A stretch of 64,000 bases of DNA from Cryptomeria japonica (taxonomy: Eukaryota > Streptophyta > Pinopsida > Cupressales > Cupressaceae): positions 308,488,014 to 308,552,013 of the forward strand of contig NC_081405.1 of assembly GCF_030272615.1 (NCBI RefSeq), given 5' to 3'. Position 1 is the first letter of the stretch. Each line of letters starts with the position of its first letter. Shown here piece after piece: positions 1 to 10,868 of this stretch. The notes beneath the pieces were generated by a model, which saw only the letters and a program-made list of their open reading frames with translations, was not told where the DNA came from and ran no database searches. The position numbers and the translations under genes were made by a program.

Positions 1-400
1 AAACTGGAAGCCACATTTCTTAAATTATCAATAGTGAGGATCCTTCCATGGCACACAATCCACCAGAAGAAAGACACCTTATGGATCGTGCTATTTTTCC
101 AAAGGATCAACCAATTAAATTGGCATGAAGGAGAAGGAGAAGCCAATTCATAAACTGAGCGAGCCAAACAATTCCCATTCTTGGAGAGGGCCCAAATTAG
201 TCTCTCACGAGCCTTCTATCTAAATGTCATGATATTATTGATTATCTTGAGGAGCTCTAAAGAAGCTCTTCTTAGCGGGGGTTCAAAATCAGCCAGATCC
301 ATATTTCATTGGGGAGGTGAAGATCTAGGAATCCAATAACCACAAACTAGGACTCAAATTCTAGCCTAAATTTCATCACCATAAATGTAGAGGATGCACA
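1..400 (-). pseudogene. LINE ORF2 fragment (zinc-binding RT C-terminal region)
   Basis: Read on the minus strand, roughly bases 120 to 1 translate without interruption into a tract with the motif FFWWIVCHGRILTIDNL. This is the pattern of the reverse-transcriptase zinc-binding domain (zf-RVT) found near the C-terminus of plant L1-type LINE ORF2. It matches the equivalent stretch of the LINE at about 54.5 kb in this window (NKILTIDNLRKRGF). Weaker coding-like sequence with several stops extends to about base 400. The fragment is cut by the left edge, so the domain's cysteines lie outside. It is a dead copy and has no evident link with the expansin gene that follows. Confidence 0.6.
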
Positions 401-1297
401 TAACCATCTATGAATATAAATAGATCTATGTATGTTTGGAGGATTTAATTGGTTTTATGAATTATCCACTTTTATCATAATTAAATTTGGTTGGTGTTTT
501 GATTCTTATGGTGTATGAAATTGTTCTATTGGGGGCGATGCCAAGTATCAATACATTTATCATAGAGTCATTTTGATGTGTCATTTGGTATATATCTCTT
601 TCCAATTATCTTAGCATGCAATTATTAGGATCCACTTGTTGATCCACGACATATTGGATGTGCGAACATAGTCATACTTCTCAATGTTTGTACTCAATTA
701 GAGAACAAATTAAGTGTCTAAATATTCAATTAAACAACTATACATATTTCGTAGGTAAGATAGTCCTCATAAAAAAATGAGTTAGATAGAAATGTAAGAA
801 TGTGAGATAATTAAATGACGATAATGTAGGTCTTCTAATATCTTTAACACACTAAATTGATCCAAGTGTACCACTGTCTGAAAAGAGTGTGCTGGTATCC
901 AAAAGGTTCATTGTTGTGTAGAGCCTTTAGATAATATACAATATTTTTGCAAATATCTTATTTTGGGTGATCTTTAGATATTTAAACAAATACAGTCCAC
1001 TGATACCAAGGACCCGACGACATAAACAAATTGAATACCATGCCTTTCTTTTTTTTATTTTTAAGGTTTATCTCCGTGAGAGGCGATCCTGCATCTTATG
1101 TCATGATTAGGTGAGGGATATCAAGCTGGAAGGTTAAAAGAAAATGTCAGATAAATGAACGAAGCTTCGTTTACGCAAAAGATGGAGAAGAGGGTACAGG
1201 TAGAATATATCGAAATTGGATAGAAGCTGGTACAGGTAGACTATATCTCTTTTGGATATTCAGGTGCTTCCACGTATACATTGATGGTCAAATTCAA
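401..1297. other. AT-rich spacer upstream of the expansin-like gene
   Basis: No coding sequence recognised. It contains a perfect 12-bp palindrome, ACGAAGCTTCGT, at 1159-1170, and two copies of GGTACAGGTAGA about 40 bp apart near 1194 and 1231. These could be promoter elements of the downstream gene, but nothing in the sequence proves it. Confidence 0.4.
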
Positions 1298-1375
1298 ATG
1301 GCAGTAGGTGGAGATTATACTAACAAAGTTGCAGTTTTCTTTGTCACACCGGAGGCTCGATCCCATTCTTTTATC

Positions 1376-1383
1376 TATAAATA
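1376..1383 (+). promoter_or_regulatory. TATA box of the expansin-like gene
   Basis: TATAAATA lies 80 bp before the chosen ATG at 1463, in a CTATAAATACTC context typical of plant core promoters. Transcription would start around 1405-1415, giving a 5' UTR of about 50 nt. An in-frame start further upstream (about 1298) would precede this box, so it is unlikely to be used. Confidence 0.6.
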
Positions 1384-1462
1384 CTCTTTAGAAACCTCGA
1401 GTGATTTCATTCCACTCTCTGCTAATAAAGGCGAATTTAATTTCTTATCCCTGTGTGTACGA

Positions 1463-2611
1463 ATGGCTTATCCTAGTTCAGGCAGATTATTTGCCCTGCT
1501 AATCGTGCTCGAAGCATTGTTCAGCACTGGTCACTCCACTTCTCAGTTCATAAGCTCACGGGCAGTTTATTCTGGAACTCCGGATGGTTTAGGAACTTCC
1601 AGTAATAGATACTAACATTATATATGTTACCATTATGATTTAGTTTTCACTCTGTTATTAAAGAAATGAGAACTAAGCAAGAAAAATATTAATATGCAGG
1701 CGGCGCTTGTGGATATGGTAGCTATGGGAGAGACGTCATGGCTGGAAATGCTGCTGCAGCAAGTCAGTTATTATATAGAAATGGGGCTGGATGTGGTGCT
1801 TGCTATCAGGTAATTATTATTATATAAGTAATGCACAAAAACCATTATTACTATTCTTATTATATTTTTAAATAAGCATCCCCTCAAAATACAAACCACT
1901 GGAGTGCTGAATGATGTTACCTGTTAAATAGGTGAGATGCAAAAATCAGGCCCTCTGCACAGCCAATGGAGTAACAGTAGTGGTAACAGATCATGGAGAA
2001 GGCGATCGAACTGATTTCATTATGAGTCCTCATGCTTTCACAACTATGGCCTGGCCAGGGAAAGATAAGCAGCTTAAGGCTTTGGGTGTTGTTGACATTG
2101 ACTACAAACGGTAAGAATAGAGAGATTTAAACATTACACTATTTGCTATATTATTCTCAACTATTACTAACTAATGCTTATGCTGGCTGCCATATGGCAG
2201 AGTACCTTGCAACTATCCAGGCCACAACATCGTGTTCAAGATTAACCAGAGCAGCAATTACCCCTATTATCTATCTTTGGTTTTGTTGTACCAAGGAGGC
2301 CAAAGAGATGTAGAGGCTGTTGAAATCTCACAGGTATACAAAGCAAAATCATATATTACGGTACAAATTCATCTTGATTTTTTTCTTGCTGATCACATGT
2401 GAGGGTGTAATGGCAGGAGAGAACGTCTGATTGGAAAGAGATGCGGAGGAGTTATGGAGGTGTGTGGGACATAGTAATGTCACCTCCCTATACCAATCTC
2501 GCTATTCGATTCCAACTGTCAGGGGGAGAATGGATTTATGCTCGGAATCCCATACCCTCTCATTGGAAAGCTGGCGCTCTATATGATGCTGGCGTTCAGC
2601 TCAAATACTGA
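1463..2611 (+). CDS. Expansin-like B (EXLB) protein, five exons, intact
   Basis: Secreted cell-wall protein of the expansin superfamily. Exons 1463-1601, 1700-1809, 1932-2110, 2201-2333 and 2417-2611 join to 756 nt (251 residues); all four introns are GT..AG and leave the frame open. Residues 1-25 form a signal peptide with a hydrophobic core (LFALLIVLEALF). Residues about 30-140 are the six-stranded double-psi barrel, with GACGYG at the exon 1/2 junction, GCGACYQVRCKNQALC across the exon 2/3 junction and the EXLB-type VVTDHGEGDRTDFIMSP. Residues about 145-250 are the C-terminal CBM63-like domain, with YLSLVLLYQGGQ and W193, and the chain ends at a TGA after QLKY. The HFD motif of alpha- and beta-expansins is absent (SPHAF in its place), as expected for EXLB; wall-loosening activity of EXLB proteins is unproven. 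ATG 1463 is chosen because it starts the signal peptide and follows the TATA box. No defect was found. Confidence 0.93.
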
Positions 2612-2650
2612 TCGTTATAATGACTACACGACTTGGTGGCATTTTATTTA

Positions 2651-2656
2651 AATAAA
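2651..2656 (+). terminator. Putative polyadenylation signal of the EXLB gene
   Basis: AATAAA begins 40 nt after the stop codon. A second near-copy (AAATAAAG) lies about 80 nt further on. Plant poly(A) signals are loose, so this is only a candidate. Confidence 0.4.
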
Positions 2657-2759
2657 TCCAAGCTCAGAGATCCAACGTATTTCTCTCTTCTTGCACATGC
2701 CTCCAAGATAAAGTCATCTTACCGACCCTAAGTAAATAAAGTATTAAGAACTGTGTGCC

Positions 2760-3419
2760 TTGCTGCGTGCAGTAAAAATAATATAAAATATGATTGTATG
2801 GTACCTGCTTTCGTTTTGGCATCTTTGATCGCCGTTCTCTGTTAAATGGTGTCCTCTTTACTCATCAAAGGTTCGGGTTCGGTTTATAATGCTAATTAAA
2901 ATTTGACCATTTCATTTTATTTTTATTTTTGGATCTTATATTCACTCACACTTACAAAGATAGATATCAATTATTCTATGCGAGGAAAAGAACAACCTTT
3001 TCACTTAAAATCAAGAGGGAAGACAACCAGCAGATTTTAAATCATTTTTTATAACATTCTTTTTTAAGACCTCAAATATTTTTTTGAAGAGTTTTTTGAA
3101 ATTATTATAAAAGTTTGAAGTATCCTTGACGAAAAAATGGTGTTGTATCATTTATAGAAATTCATCTTGGTTTTATGTTAAATACATTTTAATAAAGAAA
3201 AAATCATTTTTTTTAGAAACATCTAACTAAAATATTAAAAGATCTTTCAAAAGATCCTTGTGGAATTAGTTATAAAATGTAACGAGACATAGTAGAATAA
3301 TATATTCATGACTTTATTTCACTTATATTTATAGATAAACATATTTTTTTAATGTGATCTAGACAATTCATTTCGTTCACCTTGGAGTTCATAGTAAATG
3401 TAAAGAATTTCAATGTAAT
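2760..3419. other. AT-rich intergenic sequence
   Basis: Long A/T runs, stops in all frames. No gene or repeat boundary recognised. Confidence 0.4.
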
Positions 3420-3660
3420 ATTGTGGAAGCCAAAGCATAAACCCAGAAAACTAAGTATTGCAACACAAGTAAGTTGTAAAGAAATAATAAAGACAATAAA
3501 ATGGAATAATAGAACAACACATAAGAAGCTGATTTATGTGGTAAAACCTTGACAAAACATCAAGGGAAAATCCATGGGGCAAGGGTATCAGTATTCTTAT
3601 TGCTCGGAGAAAACAATTACAAAACTTCACAGCGAGCTACCTCTACTAGGTGCCGCTATC
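3420..3660 (-). repeat. Probable LTR-derived fragment
   Basis: On the minus strand the segment holds CCATGGATTTTCCCTTGATG followed by a GTCAAGGTTTTACCAC tract. This is the layout of the ACCGTGGTTTTTCCCTTTAC...GGGTTTTC block in the LTRs of family C in this window (about 44.3, 50.16 and 34.5 kb). No LTR ends, PBS or target duplication are visible, so it is called a diverged fragment only. Confidence 0.35.
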
Positions 3661-3699
3661 ACTCAAACTTATTGGATAATAGGAAGTAATATTATAAAC

Positions 3700-3770
3700 A
3701 ATTTAAACACTTCCTCAATAATATAGAAATAATTGACATTTGGATTAATTATTGAGGAAGTGTTTGAATT
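3700..3770. repeat. Hairpin-forming inverted repeat
   Basis: Arms at 3705-3722 and 3748-3765 are an 18-bp perfect inverted repeat (AAACACTTCCTCAATAAT and its complement) around a 25-nt loop. Four more outer pairs follow a single T/G mismatch, so the stem reaches from 3700 to 3770. It may be a MITE remnant or a chance repeat junction; no terminal target duplication was found. Confidence 0.6.
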
Positions 3771-4459
3771 TGTTGTTGGAGGAAAAATTTACTAAAGAAG
3801 CCTTTGAATGTATTTAAGCAAGTAAAGAATAAATATATATTTTTTTCGCTATTATTATCAAATACCTTTTCAAAGGGGAGGCCACATGGTCAATAAAGGG
3901 GAAATACTTTAATATAATAGTTGGAGAACAGCAAGAGTAGGAGTTTTGAAGTCAAAACCCTAAAACACGCCCAAGAAGGAATTTGATAGAAGTTATGAGC
4001 ATCTAAACACTATTGCATGAAGAAGATAGCACAAGCCATTTCAGAGAGAAAAAAGAATATCTAAAGGAATTTGCCCCATTTGCATTAAGTATGAGCAAAT
4101 ATACGTTTTGGAACAACAGTTTTCTTTAGGATCAAATGAAGGAAGAGATCTCTCAGACAAGTTAATCCGTGAGTTAATCAATGGAGCCTACATACCACAA
4201 ATAATAGTGCCAGTTTTTATCAAAGAGTAATAGAGGTGCATGAGAAGAACGGAAGATCAAAGGAGTAGTAACACTAGATTCACCATGCAGCGATAGCAGC
4301 CATCAACAAGGGAACACGATGATAAAGCTTTGGTTTCGGTCGAACCTCGCAATGGTCTTGGCGCCCAAGAAGGAATTTCAACATGAATTAAGTGTTCAAC
4401 AAGACAGTTTAAAGAGTCGGCTGAAGTCATATAGTTTCACCGACAATTTATGGTTTAGT

Positions 4460-4960
4460 GAGACTTTGCAAAGTCTTGTCGATAAGGAGGATTTTAGCAT
4501 GACCTAAGAGGTTGCCAAGACAAGTAAAGGGATAGCCTATGTTAATGAACTTATGTTGATAAGACCTCTTTGTTTTAACGGTTGACAAGTCATGCCGATA
4601 AGAAGGATTTCTATGAGACATAAGAGGTCGCCAAGACAAATTGTAGAGACAGTTGAAGCCATGTTGTTATACTGATAAGAAGAGTTTTGGCGTGACATCG
4701 GTTTTGGTGAGACCAAGAAAGAAACCAGCTGAAATTTACTAATTTCATCGATCTCTCCAATTTTAGTATGACCGTTGTGTGCTCCTGTCGACAAGTGATG
4801 GTTGTCACTATGAATTCACTGTTCGCCAAGACTCATAGAGGGAGATTACCGAAGGCATGTTTTATGCCGATAAAGAAATGGTTTTTGGTGTGACTTCACT
4901 GTTCACCAAGACTCATAAGGACATGACCAAAGGCATAACTCATGCCGATAAAGATCATGA
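4460..4960. repeat. Degenerate ~77-80 bp tandem repeats
   Basis: The motif (A)TGCCGATAAGAAGG recurs near 4478, 4555, 4594, 4671, 4865 and 4944, followed at a fairly constant distance by a GAC..AAGAGGTYGCCAAGACA-like motif. The best pair, CACTGTTC[GA]CCAAGACTCATA at about 4818 and 4898, is 80 bp apart. Copies are heavily diverged and one spacing is about half a unit. Open frames here are short and overlap on both strands, so coding is not supported. Confidence 0.5.
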
Positions 4961-5915
4961 GGTGAAAGGGAAAGTGAGGACACACATTGAGCATCCTACA
5001 GGAGTAAAACTAGTGGGTAAAGAATTGTAAAATATGAAGATACAATCGCAATGATGCCAAGAAAGGGTATAGGTTATGGTGAGAGGCCTAATGATAGTGG
5101 GCAACATTCAAGAGGACATCATGCAGTCATGTTATGGTAAAGAGCAGCATAGAGTCATGTATTTCAAAAAAGGACTATCCTAAGTCACAAGAGCAGTGTT
5201 GAATAAAGATATTGATATAAAGTAATATTAATAAAGTTGCAATCAAAAGCAATCAATTCACTATTATAGACATCAGAAGTTGGAAAAAGTTCCTTTACAA
5301 TCCAAACCATTATTAGTATCAGAAGAGTATCAATTTTGACAGAGGTCCAATATCTATACGAAGGAATAGATAATATATTTAGGGTCAAAGCTTCAAAATT
5401 AGATAAGAATGATGAGCATGCAAAATAAGGAAATCTGTCAAGAATCTACTCCTAGAAAGCTATTTTAAGCTTTCTCTATTTCTCTAAATATCATGATTAA
5501 ATGTGCATGCCTTTATCATGCATCATCCAAAATTGTCAACTCTTCAAGGATCAATCATTAAGATAAAAGGTGAAGGTCTATCTCTCATTAGTTGTGGCTG
5601 AAAAGTAGGAGAGTTTAAAAAATATACAACAGTTCAAATATAGTTTTAAACACCCATATGGATGCATTATCACTTAAGGTCACTTTCCAGCATACATCTT
5701 CAATTTACACTAGATTATAACACACAAAAATAGAGGATTTTGAAGTAAATCACAATATTCTGATCAATAGTGGATGTTAAAATAAAAAAATATTAAAGGA
5801 TTACACAAGGAGTAGAAGTAGGCTTCTCTATATTTCATGATTCAATCATTATAGTAAAATATGTTTAGCGGGCTTCATTAATGTAAAACTCAGTACAATA
5901 TTTAAACATCATAAT
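4961..5915. other. AT-rich spacer before element A
   Basis: No gene, LTR end or tandem repeat recognised. The last bases (GTTAG, 5916-5920) form the left copy of the target duplication of element A. Confidence 0.4.
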
Positions 5916-5920
5916 GTTAG

Positions 5921-6396
5921 TGTTGGTGTAATTATTTATTCATCTTGGATATAATTAAACCTTACTTAAGTTTACTTAGGTACATGCATAACATTATAGT
6001 TGGCATATGAGACACTTATGGAGATGTGCATACATTGAGAGTGTGATGTAAGATAATTTCGACCTTTTATGATGTGATATTGTTGTTACTTTATCATATC
6101 CACTTATTGTAGGATAATAATTCCACCTTCGGTGGGTGATCCACCTCATGTGGAATATTTTACTATTTCTCCTCCCTACCTCTACCTACATTTGCATCTC
6201 ATTGATCCACATGTCATCATTGTGTGCTCTCTTGTCTCTTAGCCTTGCCTTTATAAGTAGGTGCTTGTAATGATCCAAATGATCTCTTTTGCAGCTTGAT
6301 TAGAATACAGTTTATTCTAATCAAATATCTTTTTCTCTTGTTATTGTGCTATCTTTTGGTCTCTTTGATCTTGGTTGCTTCATGCATAATCTCACA
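5921..6396 (+). repeat. 5' LTR of element A
   Basis: 476 bp, from TGTTGGTGTAATTATTTATT to ATAATCTCACA. It includes a TATA-like TTATAAG at 6251-6257, which may act as the element's promoter. Pairs with 17924-18398. Confidence 0.88.
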
Positions 6397-6408
6397 TGGT
6401 ATCAGAGC
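6397..6408 (+). other. Primer-binding site of element A
   Basis: TGGTATCAGAGC directly abuts the LTR. It is complementary to the 3' end of plant initiator-Met tRNA, as is usual for plant Copia elements. Confidence 0.85.
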
Positions 6409-6414
6409 GGTTGG

Positions 6415-8060
6415 AGGACCATTGCATAGCCTTCGAAGAGATTTTATTGCATCTTTGAAAAAGATTAAGAGACAGATCTGAGGAGTAGCATCTTTTAGAG
6501 GTGTCCTAGACTAGATCTAACCTCACCATTGCATCTCGGTGGCTGTTTGCATAACTTTTGAGAATAAATTTAGCTAATTTTGAAGAAAATCAATTTCGGG
6601 GCTTAGAGGAAAAATTTGCCTAATTTGGGCACATGATGCAATTTTTCAAAAGAAATATATATATTTTTTTTATTTGTGTGGAAAAAAATATTGTATTTTT
6701 CAATTTTAATTTATTTTTCGCAGAAAGTTTCTATTATTATAAAAAAATCAACTATATTTTTATATTTTTGGGGGGGGCGGGGGGGGCGGATACACTCTGC
6801 CCCCGATCCGTACTCTATCGATGCATATTATTTGCAAGGCATGTTCCCTCATGTACCCTCGCAAATGGTACTCCTTCGACCGCCACTGTACTTATATGTT
6901 GGCATTAAAATTCTATGGCACCTCCACATAGCCGCTCTCGCTAACACTTTCTCCCACCGAACTCTCTTCCGGTCTCCTTCCCGACTGCTACCCCACACCG
7001 CCACTGCTCCCCCGACAGCTCCTAGTCGCTTTCTGGGCCTCGTCGTTTCCTTGCCGACAACTCCATGCATATTTTGACATCCCCTCCTGCATTGTCGGTG
7101 CCACATGACACTATTCAATAGGCCCACGACATCAGTAGTTTATCACCACGTTGATAGATATTTGCTAGTCATCTCGTGGCTCAATGAGTCCAGTCGACAC
7201 ACATGGACACATCATCATTACACGTCAGAGTAGACACACAGGCATCCACATCAGTGATCCAGTAGTGTACCACAACATTGTATGGTCTAACATGTCATCC
7301 GCGTAGTCAAATTCTTTACTGACATGCGACATATTATGATCGGTTCATACAGTCCAGTCAACCGTACAGATGCCCATGCAGGGAGGTGAAGTTCAGATGA
7401 TAACCAGACATCATCAAAATAAAGCCCGTCATTTTCTAATGTCAGCATTGTGTCAACCTATTTTAAAAAACTTAAGACCCCTCTCCATTGAGCAATTTTT
7501 ATTTTTGGCCCAAATTTGAAGGCCTATATCTTGCTCGTTTTGGCTCCTTTTTTAGTGATTTTTTATTTTATTTGGGCTAACTTTTCATGTAATTTCACTT
7601 GGTGGTGTTATTTTCTGATTTGGATGTATGGATGTTTTAGAAAATTTAGATTTTGGTGATTGTACTTGTCCAATCCCCATTTTGGCAACATCCGGGATTC
7701 CATTCGGGCTCATATGAACTCCTTTCTAGGTGTCCTTTTTTTGAAAGTGCATGATTTTTCTTCTACTTTTATAATCTGCTATCAGTTTGTAGTGATTTTG
7801 AGTAGAAATTGTACTTTCAATATATGATCGTTTTTGGCCAATTTGGCACGTGTATTGCATAGATCTATCATTTTTATCTTTTGCATTGCAGTTCTAAGCC
7901 TATTGGGGCAAGTTGTAAAACAAAATTAGCCTATTCTATACGCACTACATATAAAGTGTCAAAATCATCATTTTGGAGGGGTTGGGGGTACTTTGATTGA
8001 GTTAATTTGGAGGGGTGTCTTTTGTGCTCGTGTGCTCTTATGTTATTTGATTTTGCTTCT
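6415..8060 (+). other. Untranslated leader of element A
   Basis: About 1.6 kb between PBS and gag. It holds a G-rich block at about 6770-6790 and a GC-richer stretch to about 7120. From about 7450 it resembles the leader of A2 (about 37.34-37.96 kb): both carry an AGACCCCTCTC..ATTGAGC block and then a CTTTGATTGAG block near gag. Short open frames here look non-coding. Confidence 0.6.
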
Positions 8061-8228
8061 ATGGGTTCTCCTAAGTTTCCTATCTTAACTCCACTTAATT
8101 ATGCTACTTGAAAAATTGATGCATGGAGTGTGCTTTTGTGTTCTTTCATTTTGCTATTATGGGTTCTCCTAAGTTTCCTCTCTTAACTCCAAATAATTAT
8201 GCTACTTGGAAAATTGATGCCTAGAGTA
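8033..8228 (+). repeat. 98-bp tandem duplication spanning the gag start of element A
   Basis: ATGGGTTCTCCTAAGTTTCC occurs at 8061 and again at 8159, with matching sequence on both sides (CTTAACTCCA..AATTATGCTACTTG). The gag start codon and about 20 codons are therefore doubled. The second copy runs on into the rest of gag. Confidence 0.8.
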
Positions 8229-9324
8229 AACTAATGAAAAAAGGTTACATTTATGGAACTATTGTTGCTCCCGCTGATCCTAAGGGTGATCCCAATGGTC
8301 ACTTGGATTGGCTCACTAAGAACATCATGGCAATTAGTACCTTAAGAATGTATGTATCAAACGATCTCATGTAAGAAAGTATTGAGAAATGTACTTTAAT
8401 TGAGTATGCTTGGCAAAAGTTTCAAGACTTGTATGGTCAAGTTGATGAGATTAGGGGATATCAATTTGAAAGTGATCTCATATGTTCGATCCCAAGAACT
8501 TTGATACAATACCAAATTATGTCACTAAAGACAATGAGTTGAGGGCACAACTCAAAGATTGTGGTATTGATAAGAAGAATACTAAATTAATCTACAATTT
8601 GATGGGAAAACTTCCACAAGAATATGTAGCATTTGTTTCTAGTTTCCAAACCCATAGGATGACAATGGGTTCAAGCTAAAAAATGCCTACATTTGATGCT
8701 TCCACAGATATGTTGATGATGGAACAAACTAAGTTGATAAGAATGGACATTCTTAAGACTTCTAAGTCTCAAGCATATGTGGAAACTCAAGTGAACAAAG
8801 GAAATCAAGGCAAGGACAACTCAAACAAGAAAAAATGGCAATCAAAGCCTAAGGACAAAGCACCACCTTTTCCACAACAAGGGGATTCATCCTCTTCCAA
8901 GAAGGACAATTCACAAAATAAGGAGAGACCAACTTGTGCCTATTGTAAAAAGGTTAGTCATCATTGTTGTTTCCATGCTAAGAAGATTGATGAGCTCCTC
9001 CATATCTTCAAAAAGAACAACATCGATTTACATAATGCCTACAAGAAGGAGGATTCGCCATCTTCCACTTCCTCACAATCAAAGGGGAAAGGGAAATCAT
9101 TTATGGAAGCAACAAGTGGAAAGACTCACTGTTTTGGGATAATAAAAGGACAAGCTCTTAGTGCTACTACAAGTCATGATTCAAGGAGATGGCTTATAGA
9201 TTTAGGGGCTTCTCATCATATGGCATCTTCATAGTCTATATTCGCTTCATTTGAGCCTCGCACCATGTCGTAGATTTTGATGGGAAATGATAAATACATG
9301 GATTTGATTGGAAAAGGATCTATT
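8159..9324 (+). pseudogene. Element A gag-protease, 5' part (split by element B)
   Basis: Copia polyprotein start. The gag body carries the pattern DPKNFDTIPNYVTK, which aligns with A2. A knuckle-like CAYCKKVSHHCCFH at about 8935 has His where the fourth Cys is expected. The protease signature reads WLIDLGASHHM at about 9190, with Leu in place of the usual Ser/Thr of D-S/T-G. There are in-frame stops (near 8222 and 8372, at 8677-8679, and at 9232) and a frameshift near 8480. The frame reaches 9324 exactly at the insertion point of B and resumes at 16631. Dead gene. Confidence 0.85.
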
Positions 9325-10797
9325 TGTTGGCATTATGTGAACCGGTATGAGGACATAATGACATTGTATGTTGTCATTGATGTCAATATGCTGAAGAGGT
9401 GAGAACTGACACATGTGAGAACCAGTATAACACTGTGAACCGACATTTGTGCCAAAGTGAAGCGGTGTGTTTGTTTAAGGTGAACTGTCATATGATTATG
9501 GGAACCAACACATGGAAGCTTTATATGACTACCGGTTGGTAGTCTCAACTTCAGGGCTTCCGGTTGAAGTGCTTCAAGCCTGTGTGGCTCAACCGGTGAC
9601 TTTGTGTGATGAGTTAGCATGGTAATGAAGAACAGATCATGTTGCCATGTAAGCCTTGTGCGCATGAAGGAGATTGTTCCAATCTACCTCGGGAATGTGC
9701 GAAGTCTGTAAACAGTGATAACGTGTGATGGGTTATCAGCCGCCAAGAAATCAATAGAAAACGAACAATGGAGAATGTCTTGAGATTGGATCAAGACTAT
9801 TGCATTTAATGCAGTGTGCTCAATGGTCAGGTTTGAACCGTTTGAATTCCTTAACCTAACAGGTTTAGGGTTTAGGGTTTATGCTACCGACCTATCTATT
9901 TTCCTATAAGGTCGATGTCGTGATTCTTTCTGAGGTTGTTGGCAAAAGTTGTGTGTGTGTATCCAAGACAAGAGATACGTGATTCTTGCCAGACTGGAGG
10001 AGAGAAGTTATACCTGCAGAGTGTAAGTGCAGAAGGTGAAGAGGAGCTAAAGTAGATTTGCATTGGCATTGAGTGTTGTTACCAGATCATTGTAATACCT
10101 ATTGATCTCTAACCACCTCAATAGTTGGAAAATCCCTTAACAGGGTAGCTTTAACTGGCTTGCTGTAAATCCTTTAACAGGGTGACTCAAAACCATTGAG
10201 TTCCTGAAATCCTCTAACAAGGTAACCTTTAACAGGGTTTAACCCTTAACTGGGTATTCTAGCCATCCCTTAACCGGGTGATCCCTAACAGGAAGGGTTC
10301 CTAACTAAACTTATTGTATCAGTCTTTAACTGGACAAGGCTCCTAACGGAGCGGACTTCTAAAGAGTTCAAAAACAAGCTTGTGGGTATTCATCCCCACT
10401 GTGTTTTTTTCCAGTTGGGTTTCCATGTGAAAAATATGTGTGTCATGTGTGATGTCTTCTTCATGTGATGCTATGTTGTTTTTTGTCAAGCGGTGAATCA
10501 TGTTGATCTAGTTGCTTATATGTATATCTTTGATGGTAGATTACCTGTTCATGCATTAGGGTGAAATGGAAATGAAGTGTTAGATTATATGAGAAGATAA
10601 GTGTCAACCGGTTTATGCTTGTCTCAGTTATTTTGGGTTTTGTCGGTTGTACTCTGTTTAAGGACCGGTGTTACTGTTTGTCTGTCAATGCATAGTGTCT
10701 ACTGACAAACCGGTTTAAGAGTGTGTTTTTGTCTGTACTGACTCACCCCCCCCTTTTAGTACCAGTTTGGTACTATTCATTCATCATTGAGTTATCG
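9325..10797 (+). repeat. 5' LTR of element B
   Basis: 1473 bp. It has six ACCGGT palindromes (9341, 9531, 9592, 10607, 10664, 10709), a telomere-like GTTTAGGGTTTAGGGTTT at 9863-9880, and a run of seven CCYTWAACNGGGT-type repeats at 10133-10300. The terminal CA is changed to CG. Confidence 0.9.
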
Positions 10798-10799
10798 AT

Positions 10800-10811
10800 T
10801 GGTATCAGAGC
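10800..10811 (+). other. Primer-binding site of element B
   Basis: TGGTATCAGAGC, two bases after the LTR end: initiator-Met tRNA type. Confidence 0.85.
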
Positions 10812-10868
10812 AACCTCCAGGTCCTCTGTGTTATAAGCTTAACCGCCTGAGGTAAAGATCCCAGTCTA

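Noticed and set aside
1298-1462. N-terminal extension of the expansin-like protein from an upstream in-frame ATG at 1298
   Set aside because: It would place 55 residues before a good signal peptide and would start before the TATA box.
4319-4829. Small plus- and minus-strand frames in the 4.3-4.8 kb block
   Set aside because: They track the degenerate tandem repeats and occur in several frames at once; no protein-like pattern.
6633-7127. Overlapping open frames on both strands in the element A leader
   Set aside because: They lie in G-run/GC-rich untranslated leader, have no domain and overlap on opposite strands.
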